A stretch of DNA of 64,000 nucleotides, taken from Erodium maritimum. Taxonomy: Eukaryota > Streptophyta > Magnoliopsida > Geraniales > Geraniaceae. The position numbers and the translations under genes were made by a program. Location of the stretch: positions 121,715,329 through 121,779,328 of the forward strand of contig OY997588.1 of the NCBI GenBank assembly GCA_963921825.1, in the 5' to 3' direction. Each line of letters begins with the position of its first letter. The first letter of the stretch is position 1. Positions 23,422-35,049 of the stretch are shown here, piece after piece. The notes below the pieces were generated by a model that saw only the letters and a list, made by a program, of their open reading frames with translations, was not told the DNA's origin and did not search any database.

Positions 23422-24126
23422 TCATTCCTTCAGGCGGGGGTGCTTGAAGCCCCCCGCCGCTACTGCCTGTGATTCCCCATCAGATCCTGCCACGCGATCT
23501 AGCCCATCCCCTAGGCCCAGGTCAGGCCCAGTAGGGTTTTCAGTAGAGTCCTCTTGCCACGACCCCTTACCCTTGCTTCGCCTCCAAACAAGAGCCGCCG
23601 CCGTCTCCTCCTCCGTCACAACCGTCTTCGACGAGATCACCACCACCGGCAACACCGCCGCCACCCGCGGCGCTTGTCTCAGCGTGTCCCCCGCCCTGGT
23701 TCGCCCGTCCCCGCCGCCGGCCTCCTCTTCCAGCCGCCGAACCGACGAGAACACCAGTCCCGGCTCCAGTCCATCCCTCAACGGCAACGCCGACGATGGA
23801 GATCCATTGTCCCCGGCCTTCCCCCCACCACCGGACGATCTCAGGATCACGCCCGTCACCGCCGCCAATCCCACCACGATCGTCCGATCAGGACGATCCA
23901 CGCCGTCCCCCCGTCCTGGCATCCCGCCTGCGTCCCCGACGCCCGTACCTGTTTCATCACCGCCCACAAGCATCGCATCCACCTCTGGATCGACCCACAG
24001 AGGAGGAGCACCAGAGGTGATGGAGAGACTCGCCATCGAGATCGCCATAGCCTCCAATCTGCCAAGCCCTAGATCTGTTCGCACAAGAGGAAACAGAGAG
24101 GCGGCCACATGTGAATACACAGACAA
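23422..24126 (-). pseudogene. LINE ORF1-like N-terminal frame
   Basis: A 234-codon open frame on the minus strand within the LINE. It is rich in Gly, Asp and Arg with acidic stretches and contains MAISMASLSITSGAPPLWVD near its start. I recognise no zinc knuckle or RNA-binding domain. The opposite strand also has a 294-codon Pro/Ser-rich frame. Open frames on both strands reflect high GC rather than two genes. The call as ORF1 rests on its position at the 5' end of the LINE. Confidence 0.35.
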
Positions 24127-24189
24127 AATGTTTCATTCGAAATACGAAAGATTTAAGGTATTGAGGTTGAATTATTTTGGTATTATAAA

Positions 24190-24341
24190 TGACTTATTTA
24201 GAATTGCTTGGGAAGGGTTCAGCTCCCCTGGTTAGAAATAGTGAGTACTACGTCGTATGGGGAACCAAACGGCGGTGAGGTACGCGTTGAAAAAGAAGAA
24301 ACGGTGATTCTACGGAGAGAGGACGCAAAGTTCAGAGAAAG
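24190..24341 (+). promoter_or_regulatory. Short leader between MULE end and the gene at 24342
   Basis: Only about 150 bp separate the MULE's right TSD from the ATG. It includes purine-rich leader-like sequence (AAAAAGAAGAAACGG). No TATA box is obvious, so any older promoter has been displaced about 4.2 kb upstream or lies in TE sequence. Confidence 0.4.
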
Positions 24342-26059
24342 ATGTCTCTGGTAGACTACGCTTCTTCATCAGACGACGATGACGTCTCAGAAGAAGAGAA
24401 ATGCGAACCAAAACCAGCCTTCGGACCTGAGAGTCTTCGTCAAATCCCGTAACTTCTCTTTTCCCCTCTGGGTTGATTCAGATTTCATCTCAATTTCATT
24501 TTTTGACCTCGCTATTCTCCATGTTTCTCGTACCGAGCTCTAGGGTTTCCTATTCATGATGCTGTTTTACTTTTGCTCTGTTTGGATGCTGTGATACGAC
24601 GAGAAGCTCAAACAATGTTCATCATGGTTGAATTTATTACTGGGGGCCTCTTATCTGCAGTAGAGCTCTTCCCATGTTGTCATCTTGAGTCATTCCCACA
24701 TGTATGGTTTATATGTGTTCTTGTCTGAGTTTGGGGTCTCTCAAAATTACCCGGTTATTAAGGTCTAGCATCTGCAGTATACCAATTGAGTATTAGCCCT
24801 CCCCTTGAAGATTTACAAATGTGGAATGTCCTATACAAACCCAATTGGGTTTGGTTAATTTGTAGCTGTCAATGTTGGCTATTTTTCTTGTGGAAGATGT
24901 GGCTTGATGGGAATTAGATGTTTCTAGTTCAGCTGGAAGGTGGATATCCACAACCCTTGTTTTTGGTAGTTGAGAAAACATGGGGGAAATAAAATAAAAA
25001 AGTAAACTTGGATAATGTGTTCATTCTATATTTTCTTTTGAAATATGTAACGAAATACAGCCAGTACCAGAGTTATATCCAGTATAGTAGATTGTGCTGG
25101 AAGGATTTTTGTTTGCATTGAGTTTTCTTTTTTCTGTAAGGGATTGGCAGGGCCAAGTTGTTTAGAAAATACTGTTATCTGAAACTATGTGTTCGTTTAA
25201 GCTTATTGAATGGTACTTTTTTGCATTGTTAATGGTCTTATCTCAAACACGAAAAAACTTACATGTGTAGGAAACCTGTGTCACCACAACGTCAGCAACC
25301 AGCAAGTGCCTTACATCTTCCATCGCCTTCTTTTGATAAGCTTCCCGATGCTTCATTTCTCTTGAACTCGCCTGCAATCCCATCTCATTTGGTGAGTGCG
25401 AATGATCATTCCTCTCGAGTTGCAGCTGCAATGGCTGAAAGTGCATCACGCAAGAGAGACTCGAAAGGATTGTCTTCCTCTGTTCCCCGCGGTAAAGTTC
25501 CAAAGGGGACCTTGCCTCATCCAAGGAATGTACCAGATACTGTAGGTGGTGCACTAGTCCCACCTCAGCTCAGAGGAAGGTTGGTCTATTGACTTTTTAA
25601 TCTTTTTGTTGAAAGTGATGTCTGCACATTTGCATGTGTATCTATCTATCTGTGATATGCGTGTTTATTTTCCATGTCAGTATCTGCTCTTGTAGTGCAA
25701 GATTTTAATTTCCACTACCCTAAAATTTATACTGCCATGTGTCTAATATATACACATAAGTGAGTGGTTGATTCCCATTCCCACACTGAGCCTTGAAGGT
25801 ATTTTTGAGATGGTGGTAGCTGTGTATATATGCTATTGCTGTAGAACGGCTTCTTTTTCTATCTGCTGAACTCAAACTCACCTTGTTGGATCTTTTGTTT
25901 CCTAAGTCATGATTTATTACAATGTTCAGTTTAAATTATGGACAAAAGATACCACCTTTTCTGACAAAATCTAAAATGGGTTTTGCTAGGAGCAACATTG
26001 TTACTGAAGACATAGGCAAGCTATTTGCAAAAAAGCATGCCGGTACCTCACCTGGCTAG
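24342..26059 (+). CDS. Conserved-looking 161-aa plant protein, function unknown
   Basis: Three exons with GT-AG borders and matching phases: 24342-24448, 25271-25579 and 25990-26059 (486 nt). The N-terminus MSLVDYASSSDDDDVSEEEK is an acidic serine-rich tract of the kind seen in small nuclear proteins and CK2 targets. The middle is Pro/Ser-rich (SPQRQQPASALHLPSPSFDK). A basic segment, SASRKRDSKGLSSSVPRGKV, follows at about residues 91-110 and could act as a nuclear localisation signal. The C-terminus LRGRSNIVTEDIGKLFAKKH looks like a conserved signature. I cannot name a function. All splice joins keep one open frame, which argues for a real gene. It is convergent with the Ca2+-ATPase gene, with about 700 bp between stop codons. 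Confidence 0.75.
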
Positions 26060-26765
26060 AGATGACGCACCGCTCTTTAGCTACTGGTAACGACACTCTA
26101 CAAACATATTGAGAAGAACTGTGACCATCTTGTGTTTTCTTTTCCACAAGTAGCTTGGAGTAGATACTTAACTCTTGAAGAAATTGTCACTTGATGGCTA
26201 ATTGTTCTCCCAGACAATATTAGATTCATGGATTAGTAGGTTAATGTAGGTCATATGTTGTGCTTGATGAAAGGTAAAACATCTGTTTAACTGCTATGGC
26301 AAACTGGATTTGTAGATGTCTATTTCATTATATCTTATTTGATTTTTCTAAATTGTGCTCTCTTCAAATTCATATTGTTGGATAAGATCATCCAGATAAA
26401 TCCTTTCTTCCCAGTAACTTTTTTGTTAACAATACAGACCATAAAGTAATCTAGTTTTATTTTAGTTTCATCAACAAGCTTCAGTAATAAAATCAGAAGC
26501 TGCCAATGCACTATGCTGGAGTTGGATATAAACTAGAAAAGAATGCAAGTATAAACTCAAATCCATGAACATGGCAGAAATCTAGTGTCAAAATAGTTGA
26601 TGAACTGACATATATATAGCCAAGAAATCAAAAAATTGAGTTGCAGATGATATGTAAACTATCCTACTCCAACATACAGTTCCAGCTGAAACCTATCCAA
26701 TGAGAAGTACCAAATCATCATGAGAATAAGAATGAAGTTGTCTACAAGGTTCCAGACTTGGGATC
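26060..26765. other. Convergent 3' region between two genes
   Basis: AT-rich, holding the probable 3' UTRs of the + gene ending at 26059 and of the - Ca2+-ATPase gene ending at 26766. No other ORF. Confidence 0.5.
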
Positions 26766-29700
26766 TCAAGCCATGTCAGGACCACTGGGGAGTGGCTCAT
26801 ATCCATCATGGTGCTCTCTGTTCATCTCCAATGGAATGCACTTGAGGACGACGGCGATTGGCAAGCTTACTGCTCCGATGAAGATGCTCCATGCCCATAA
26901 TTTCCAGGTTAAATGTACGGTGTCAGCAAAAGTTCCCAAGAACTCCACTATTACCACTTGGAACGCAGCTGTGCAGGAAATGATGGCCATGAAAACCCAG
27001 CTACTGAGTATGCCCCTAAACACGTTTATCTTATCCATGTCACGACTGTTAATTTCGTTGAATACCTAGCACACAAAAAGAGTAAGGTCCTAACAATTGT
27101 TTATGCAGAAAAGAAAAACTGAGAAGAAACAATACCTGACAGAAGACAAAGGTGTTGAATATGAAGGTATTGAGCGTCTTGTTAGCGTCTGAGCCAGTGA
27201 GTTTGAGAAGCCTTAGACCGTCAAATTTGAGGAGCAAAAGGACAGCAATCTGATACAAGCTCTGTCCAACAATGTTCCTCCACATGGTCTTGGTGATGAG
27301 TTTGGCATTCCTCCCAACAGGAGGTCTCTGCATGAGGCCTTCGCTTGGAGGCTCAGTGGCCAAAGCCAGTGCACCAAGAGTGTCCATGATCATGTTCACC
27401 CACAGCAACTGAACCGCGGTAAGAGGGGCATTGCCTGATATGCACGCTGATACAAAATTGATCATCAGAGCAACCACATTAACAGTCAACTGAAACTGCA
27501 CAAACTTCTGAATGTTGATATAAACTGCTCGACCCCATCTCGCAACTGTTACTATTGTTGAGAAGTTATCATCCATAATGATCACATCTGCATTTTCTTT
27601 CGCCACCTGCGTGTCAGAACAAAGATCAACACAAGACTATTCTATCAACAACTTGATTACAGTGAAGAAGCTGAAACAGACCTCAGTTCCTGCTATTCCC
27701 ATTGCAAGTCCAATATCCGCCTCGTGCAAAGCAGGAGCATCGTTTGTCCCATCACCGGTCACTGCCACTACTTCCTTCAGCTCATTCCTCAACTGTGTAA
27801 CTAGAGTGTGCTTGTCCAGAGGCAGTGATCTAGCCATAACCTACAATTTACAAAACCAAACAACCTTAGCAAAAGTTCGATATTTGTGATCACATGAAAT
27901 TAGTCTGAGGAAACTTGAAAACCTGTAGTCTTGGTATCAACTCCCTCATCTCTTGAGGACTCTTGGTCCGAAAATCTGGCCCTTCTACGGCCAATCCACC
28001 ATCTGTCAAGATCCCACATTCTCTAGCTATGGCCTTAGCTGTATTGATATTGTCCCCAGTAACCATCCTCACAACAATACCTGCATTCAAGCAAGTCCTC
28101 ACCGCCTCCTTGACGCCTGGCCTGACGGGGTCTTTGATCCCAATAACAGCTATCAGTGTGTATTGCTCTTCAGGGATAGGATCTTCACTGCAACTCCCAT
28201 CTACGTCCTTAAAAGCCACACACAGAGTCCTCAAAGCTTCACAGGCGAAGCTGTTTATGACATTTGATATGTTTCTCTTCTGCTTCTCGGACATGTAGAC
28301 AGCTTCCCCATCAGAATCAACAATCTTGTCACACATAGCGAAGATGATCTCTGAAGCGCCTTTAATGAAAGCGCGAAGCTTCCCACTCCTTGGGAGAGCA
28401 ACGAGCACCGACATCCTCTTCTTGTCCGAGTTGAAAGGCTCAACCTTGACTGTCTTGCACGTCTGGCGGATGGCGTTGAAGTCACCCCCCAAGAGGAGAC
28501 CAAACTCTAGCAGAGCTGTCTCTGTTGGAGTGCCGATGATGTTGTGCTTCCCATCTTTGCCCCTCACAACCTCGGAGCTGGTGTTCTGGAATATAGAGTG
28601 GAGGAGGATGCTCAACACGCTTCTTGACAACTTGAGTACATCTTCCTTGTCGTTGCTCTTTATGGCTTTGGTCTGCTCGCAGATCCATATCTTGGTCACA
28701 ATCATGTGGTTTGTTGTTAATGTTCCTGTTTTGTCAGTGCAAATGCAAGAAGCAGAGCCCATAGTCTCACAGGCAGAGAGATGCCTGACAAGCGCCTTGT
28801 CGCTCATGAGCCTCTTCATAGCAAAAGCAAGGCTCAGCGTCACCGCCAGGGGCAGCCCTTCAGGGACTGCCACAACGATTATGGTCACTGCAATTGCAAA
28901 GAAGTTGAGAAGCTTCAATGCATCAGCAGAGGACCAATGTGTCATCTGCTGGTGAAGCGCCTTCCCCACCAAGAACCGAGCAGTCATGACGATGAAAGTG
29001 AGCACAGCAAAGACCAACCCGATGTTTCCAATAATGGAAGCAACCCCATTAAGCTTCACCTGCAATGGAGTCTCGTTCTCTCCTCCTTCGCTCAGAGTAA
29101 CCATAAGCCTCCCCCATTCCGTTCTCATCCCAACCGATGTCACCAGCATCTTGCCAGACCCGTCTTGAACCTGTAGGACATATAGGTTAGTATACCAACG
29201 AAATAACTTTTACCAATCAGCTAGTTTATTGATTAGGATTAAGGAAATCGGATGCTTAATCGAAGTGTGGTAATTCACTTTTCTTAAGTCGCTTACTGCC
29301 CCGTATGGGTAGCGGTTTCTAAGGATACAACGACTAACGTTGATGAACTCAGCACCATCAAGAAAGTCACCAAGAACAGAAGAATAGAGAGAAAGTATGA
29401 CAACCTTTGTCCCCGCCAGAAGAAAAGGCCTCTTCTCGTTGACATTCACAGGCTCGCTCTCACCGGACAAGCTCGATTCGTCGATCGACAAGCTGTACCC
29501 GGTAACGAAAACCCCATCTCCGGGGACTTGATCTCCGATGGAGAGATGCACTATGTCTCCGACGACAAGATCGTAAATAGAAACCTTCCGCCTACAACCG
29601 TCTCGAGTGACCTGAATGGCAATGTTCTTCTTCTCCCTGTCCAAATCCTTGAACTGCAAGCTCTGCCTGTAGTCACTAACCGCAGTCACCATCACCACCA

Positions 29701-30866
29701 AGACGATACTGAGTATGATCCCGAGCCCGTCGTACATGCCTTTGGGCCAGCCTTCAGTCCCGATCCCGACGCCTATAGAAACCACCGCGCACACCATTAG
29801 GATCATCAGAGTCAAGTCCTGAAGCGCGTCCCACACGAAACTCAATAGACTTCTTGAGGGCTTCTCTGCGCATTTGTTGAGCCCGTATAGCTTCTGCCTC
29901 ACTGATATGCTGCCGGAGCCAATGCCGTCGTTGAGGGACACTGAGAGGTCTCTTGACAGCCCTTTCAGTCCTCCGTGGTTCTTTAAGCTCTTGTTGTCGT
30001 GGGATCGAACGATCGAGGCTAGCTCGTCTGGGTCGATTCTGAAACCTGCTTCTTTCACCTCGTCCGAGAGCTGGTAATCGTCTCTCTTGATCGCTGCAGT
30101 GAGGAACAGAGGCTTTTCATTCAACCAAACAGTACATAAGACATGATTAAGTTCAGAGATCGTACCATCGATAAAATGTAATGCAGCCTTTTGCACGTAT
30201 AGAGCTATTCGTATCTTTTCCTGTATACACACAACTGGGGATGAGAACAATGATTTACACTAGCAACTGTAGAAAATTTATTCGAATGATAATTTTGATC
30301 CCTTGGAAATGTACCCTAAAGTTCAACTCTTGCCATAATGTGATAAAGAGATGATCAATCAAGATTGTACGACTGAACATTTACACGTACATCATAATAA
30401 GGTTTCATTTACGTAAGAGTCTTCATGATCAAAGAGGCGGATATGTTAATGAAGCAATTTTCATATGAAGCTTGCTTTGACTTTTTTAAGTTTTGTTTTC
30501 TTAGGATACTTGTCAATTTACGTCATTGTCACTAGTCGATAAGATCGTCATTATGGTAAGATCAAAACCATCACATCATATAGAATTTGTTGGATCTTAT
30601 AACAAAATCAAATCCAAGTGGTAAACACGATCATGGTTGTTGATGATGAACAAATCGTGTACATGGCAGTGATTAATTATAGGGTAAGGTACCTGGAGAT
30701 TACTACGCTTACGTTCGGCCTCGGCTCGCTTGGCAAGGTCGGCGACCATGCGGAAGCGACGGCGGGGATTCTTGACGACGGAGACGGCGGATCTCCACCG
30801 CCTCAGAGCTTCCTCCGACGGCCTCTTCGATTCCACATCGAAGTTCTCTCTCAAGAACTTCTCCAT
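26766..30866 (-). CDS. ACA: Autoinhibited calmodulin-regulated Ca2+-ATPase (P2B type, ACA4/ACA11-like)
   Basis: Pumps Ca2+ out of the cytosol using ATP; ACA4/ACA11 relatives act at the vacuole, so that location is inferred here. Seven exons (minus): 30866-30693, 30220-30166, 30093-29405, 29170-27923, 27840-27682, 27606-27136 and 27065-26766. All borders are GT-AG and the phases join, giving 3096 nt, 1031 aa, normal for the family. The N-terminus has the basic, Trp24-containing calmodulin-binding and autoinhibitory segment [20 protein letters not shown] (22-41). The TGE-like loop is [16 protein letters not shown] is at 409-412 (Ca2+ site helix), the phosphorylated Asp is D452 in [23 protein letters not shown] lies in the nucleotide domain, and TGDGTND is at 750-756. 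The C-terminus ends [15 protein letters not shown], as in ACA4/ACA11. No disabling change was seen. Confidence 0.96.
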
Positions 30867-31200
30867 TTTTCTTCAGCAATTGATCAGCTGAGTCCTGTCC
30901 GTGTGTCTCTGTTCAAGTAGAAGAATAATGTTAAGAACCAAATGATGAATATGAAAAACAAAAATGGATGGACGGAAGACGAAGACAATTTCAAACTCTG
31001 ATAGGCGCCGCAAAACGCGTGGGAGCTGCGAAAATGAAATGATGTTGCCATCCCAAAATAGAAAGGAACATAGGAACTGCACCTTCCACTTTTATTGGAA
31101 CTGGGAATATGGACCATCGTGTTAGGTTTGCTTTCAGTTTTTTTTTTGTTACCGAACAACGTTATCAAAACACGTAGAATAAGCTTGATGGATTGAATAT
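30867..31200 (-). promoter_or_regulatory. Probable ACA promoter / 5' leader
   Basis: Upstream of the ACA start codon. No definite TATA box was identified. A T-rich run at about 31138-31148 marks the start of anonymous AT-rich DNA. Confidence 0.3.
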
Positions 31201-32900
31201 TATAATTGCATGTGGTCTGAATTGCTGAGGGAAATCAAACCATGTTTGACAAATTTGAAGAAATATATTTCCATTTTATTTTGACCAGTTTAGTTCCAAA
31301 ACTTTTTTTTTATCATATAGAGTTAGTGGAACTTTATTATAGAAACATAAATAAAGGACAAGACAAAACTCCTTACGTTCCCAAAACACTTACCCTATAA
31401 TGAAAGTGGTTGGATAAATCAGGCAAAAACTTAAGGGATCTATCCCCGATTCTCGTGAAAACATTTTTGTCGTTTTTTTTCAGCTCTACTCGGGTGGACA
31501 TGTGGTGTCTCAGATGCGCGCCAGCTCTGTAAAGAAGACTGTATTAGATGAAGAGTGTCATACAACCAACGATTTCTTCGGGAGAAGGAGGAAACATGGG
31601 ATCAAGTGATGTCAGATCCCAATAGGTCAGAGTGTGGCTCCTCCATATCACCATGTAAGCCCGCGAGGGACTTATTGGAATAATAAGTGGAATTTTTTTA
31701 ACAATATATAAAAACTTATAAAAAAAAATTGTAAAAAAAATAATTAGAAGAATAATCAGAAAAAAAATATGAATTAATTAAGAAATTAATATATTATTAA
31801 GAAATGAATGATGAAGAGAGATAAAATAGTTTTTGAACTCATAAGGGTAATTAATTTAAAATGCAAAAAGATAAAACAGTCTTTTCACGCCATTTTTTAT
31901 TACTTTTTTAACACACAACTGTGACCAAAAGATAGTTTACCTTATTGGTCATTTTCAAACTCGGAGTAGTTTTTCGCACGTAAATAATAAACAATGTATT
32001 TTTTAAGCAATTAACCCTTTTCTAAAATATCATTGTTTTACATGAGAAGAAGACTTTTTTAATCAACAAGACAAGTAACCGCTTTCTTTTTCCAGGTCAA
32101 ACACCGTTTGGTATCTTTATGTTTTGGTTACATATATGATAATCCCATATATTTGAAAATGTCTAGTGTGGTACTGTTATATTTTGGCCTTACTTTATAA
32201 TAAATGAAAATTTTAAAAATAAAATTATTGTTTATAAAATATTGTAAAAAGAATTGATAAAAAATAAATAAGTATTATTATTATAAAAATTAGAAAATAA
32301 TAATAAATTTTTGTATAAAAATAATAAAATAAAAATTATATATATATATATATATCAATTATTGAAAATTAAAAAAAAGGAAAAGTTACATTTTTAATGA
32401 ACACTAAAAAATACTGATTATGAATTGTTCAAGAAATTAATGATATTATTTAATTTAAATATTATTGGACTATTAAGAGATTAATGCTGAAGAGAGATAA
32501 ACTAGTATTTGACGAGTATCATCAAAATATCCAAATTCGGAACCTTAAGGATTCCTCTTCAAACCTCTCATCCACCCAATACCATTTTTCCTCTCTACCT
32601 CGCCTCCTTCTTCAATCACCACCATGTCCACCCTACTCATTAGCCGCTCACCATGGCATCACAACCATCATGCCCATTGACCCCTATTGCCTCTCATTTG
32701 TGTTCCCGCTGCTCCTTTTCAGCTCGGCCGATAAGATGGGAGGCCATAAATCCTACCACGAGAAGACCCCAAAACCCTTACCATGTACAACTAGATGCTC
32801 CCTCAAGATATGGATTATCCCCGACTCGGGGATTGTCCAACCATGGCAGATTCTTGCCTCCTGCCTCCACGTAGGAGGGTTACTAAAGCTGAAGAGGTAT
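31201..32900. other. AT-rich intergenic DNA
   Basis: Mostly AT-rich. A sequence like GAAGAGAGATAAAATAGT occurs at about 31810-31830 and again at about 32490-32510, in similar contexts (AATTAAGAAATTAATATTATT). This suggests two diverged copies of one repeat. A (TA)n run is near 32340. No gene recognised. Confidence 0.4.
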
Positions 32901-33870
32901 AGCACGTACTCTAATGGTTTCCGTATGAAAATGAGATAAGAGAAAGACCTTGGGGACCCATTAAGGCACGTCTGTTGCCTTCTTCCCGCCCCACCCTTAT
33001 CACCAGGAATTTGGGACCAGATATGGACCCAGGAAACGCCAAGAGACCATGCGACCAGCTTGACCTCGGGAGGAAGAGATCACTCCACAACCACCCCCTG
33101 TGTAGGACCGATGGTCCCATCTAAGGAGCCCTACCCGTCGAAGACGATCCACCACCATGAGCGATTTTTCTTCGAACTGGTCAACGCTGCCCCAGACAAG
33201 CAAGGCCACAACCGACCAACGTAGGTGACAAATATGAAGCTAAGGATCTGTGTTATGGCTAGACACCCTCCCATGCGTGGATATCCTAGAAGATAACCAT
33301 TGGCACCCTAATGACAATCAACAAGGTGTGGATCGTAGACCTGCTCCGGCCCTCCAAAACCCTATTGGGATGCACCGTGAGGAGCCCTGCTAGTATACAT
33401 CCCCTCCCGGGTTGGGCGACCATGATACCCCTACTCGTCGGATGGCGGAGCCTCGTTGGTACTTCTCCTCCCCGGGGACGGATGGATTCGATACCCTTAC
33501 CTAAGGCAGTCTGGACTATATGGACAATGTTGAGGACGATAGCCCCGTCGGGGAATTAGCGAGGCACGTTGTGTTTCCTTGCGGGTCGCTATGAGTCACC
33601 TAGGGCACCTCGGGATATCACTGAGGAACCACACCCTGACTTTTGAGAATCAAAACCCTCTTGATTTTCAGACTCCTACTTTCCCTGGCATACTCATTGG
33701 TCGACTAGTACGACATAATAGGATCGGTCGAGTCGAGACAGGGAAATTCTCATGGATTTGATGCTCCAAGCGCATTTTAATACGGAACCACCCCCTAACA
33801 TCTCCCTGGTTTCTACCGGGCACGTAATTATAGGTTTAATGTTTCTCCCGTCACCGAAACTGTATCTCAT
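32900..33870. repeat. Degenerate retroelement-like repeat, unclassified
   Basis: GC-rich relative to its flanks, with many stops in every frame. The last 200 bp (33670-33870) is homologous to 17990-18200 and stops where the MULE transposase relic begins. Fragments such as RPAPALQNPIGMHREEP look gag-like, but I cannot assign them. Confidence 0.4.
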
Positions 33871-35049
33871 CTTATTAGTGTTTTCTCGAAGATATTTTGT
33901 TGCTTGTGGATATCTTGCATATAGTTGATCGTACTTACGGTTGAATTCGGTAATTGTGTATGCAACAGCAGCCTTTTTCAAAAAAGGTCCGACTGGGACA
34001 CATTCTCCTTTTTTACCTTATCTCTAACATTTTTGTGTGAGATACCACCTACAGTGCCCATGATTTGCGATGGGTAGATAGTTGACATTACTTTTATGAT
34101 ACTTCCACTTGTATCAGAAACGATTACTAACTTACTCAAATTTGGTATGCACTGTTGTAAATTCTTCATGAACCATGTCTACGATGCTTGGCTCTCCGAG
34201 TCTACCACATCCGAAGGACTTGGGTACATATGAAAATTACTATCGAATGTCGATGTAATTAGCATGACCCCTTTGAACTTGGTCTTCAACCAAGTCACAT
34301 CCACTCCAAAAACCTTTCTCACGTGGTTGAATCCTTTAATACATGCTTCATATGTTATGAAACAATATTTTAATTCCTTCTTATCATTCACCACTAGATC
34401 CGTGATTGTGCCTGCATTCAACTGCTTAACAAGGTGTATATAGAAAGGGAGAAGTCGATAACTTTGCTAAAGGCAACCTCTAATCTTAGCATTTGCAAGT
34501 TGTCGTTCATTTCAAGCTTTCCAGCATGTTATGTTTGCATTGTATGTACCGAGCATTAAGCCTTGAACTGATTTTGGCGGGGGTAGCTCTTCACCATTAA
34601 AGGATTCACTCAAATAGGTTGCAACCACTTCCATAGTTGCTTGACTGTGATTTTCACGACCATTGCATTTAAAACATACAATGTTCGGTTAGATATGATG
34701 GTTCTAAACTCAAACTGAGTCTGACACATTATTGAAACATTCTTCAACTTTCTTTGAACGTCACTTTGTCAGCAAACTCTTGACCAACTGCCAAGTCCAA
34801 CCCATATTTGAAACCAAATGTGGTCAAAGGTTCTTTGTCATCCAATCCCATCGAACCATAATGTCAGTCTCCTTTATAAACCGGGTCATCTTCTTCACTA
34901 GTAATAGGATAAGAGTGCTCCGCTATCATATTCATGTTCAAAGTCCTCTACAATTTCAAGGAGATCATCTTCTACACCAATAGGAGATGATGATGCTCTA
35001 ATACCAATATATTCTTTCCTCGCTAAACCCTTCATTAAATTAACACTAC
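33860..35049 (-). pseudogene. MuDR-type MULE transposase, catalytic part (downstream half)
   Basis: Minus-strand blocks match Mutator transposases in order. From the retroelement junction downward: a zinc-ribbon-like zone (34480-34830), then ACIKGFNHVRKVFGVDVTWL and KFKGVMLITSTFDSNF (about 34330-34230), FMKNLQQCIPNLSKLVIVSD (34170-34110), SHKNVRDKVKK and AYTITEFNRKYDQL (to about 33930). VDVTWL and VIVSD carry the first two acidic residues of the DDE site. The third and the C-terminal zinc knuckle are missing, because homology ends near 33865 against another repeat. Frameshifts are present. The N-terminal half lies at 47456-47890, on the far side of the LTR retrotransposon. Confidence 0.85.

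Larger units (their letters stand above)
20369..24154 (-). mobile_element. Internally deleted LINE with 16-bp TSD
   Basis: GAAATACGAAAGATTT occurs at 20369-20384 and 24139-24154, flanking the insert. The oligo-T at 20382-20391 is the poly-A tail of a minus-strand element, preceded (minus strand) by TAATGAATATCTCCATTTCC. Without the solo LTR only about 1.15 kb remains: the 5' region with a long ORF1-like frame (24126-23422) joined to a short 3' tail. ORF2 with endonuclease and RT is absent, so mobilisation would have needed machinery in trans. Confidence 0.75.
19964..24189. mobile_element. MULE-type TIR element interrupted by LINE and solo LTR
   Basis: The left end GGTATAATTCTATCTCAGTA starts at 19973. 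The diverged inverse right end (AGGTATTGAGGTTGAATTAT then TTTTGG) stops at 24180. Both flanks are TATTATAAA (19964-19972, 24181-24189), a 9-bp TSD. The original element would be about 0.44 kb. The inner 3.7 kb is a LINE, itself hit by an LTR element. The subterminal motif AAAATGACCATAATACTC lies near 20190. Confidence 0.8.

Noticed and set aside
23351..24235. 294-codon Pro/Ser-rich frame on the + strand
   Set aside because: Lies opposite the LINE 5' region. Low-complexity composition in high-GC DNA explains it.
28326..28955. 209-codon + strand frame opposite the Ca2+-ATPase
   Set aside because: Antisense shadow of ACA exon 4.
34732..34983. 83-codon + strand ORF
   Set aside because: Antisense to the MULE transposase zinc-ribbon region.
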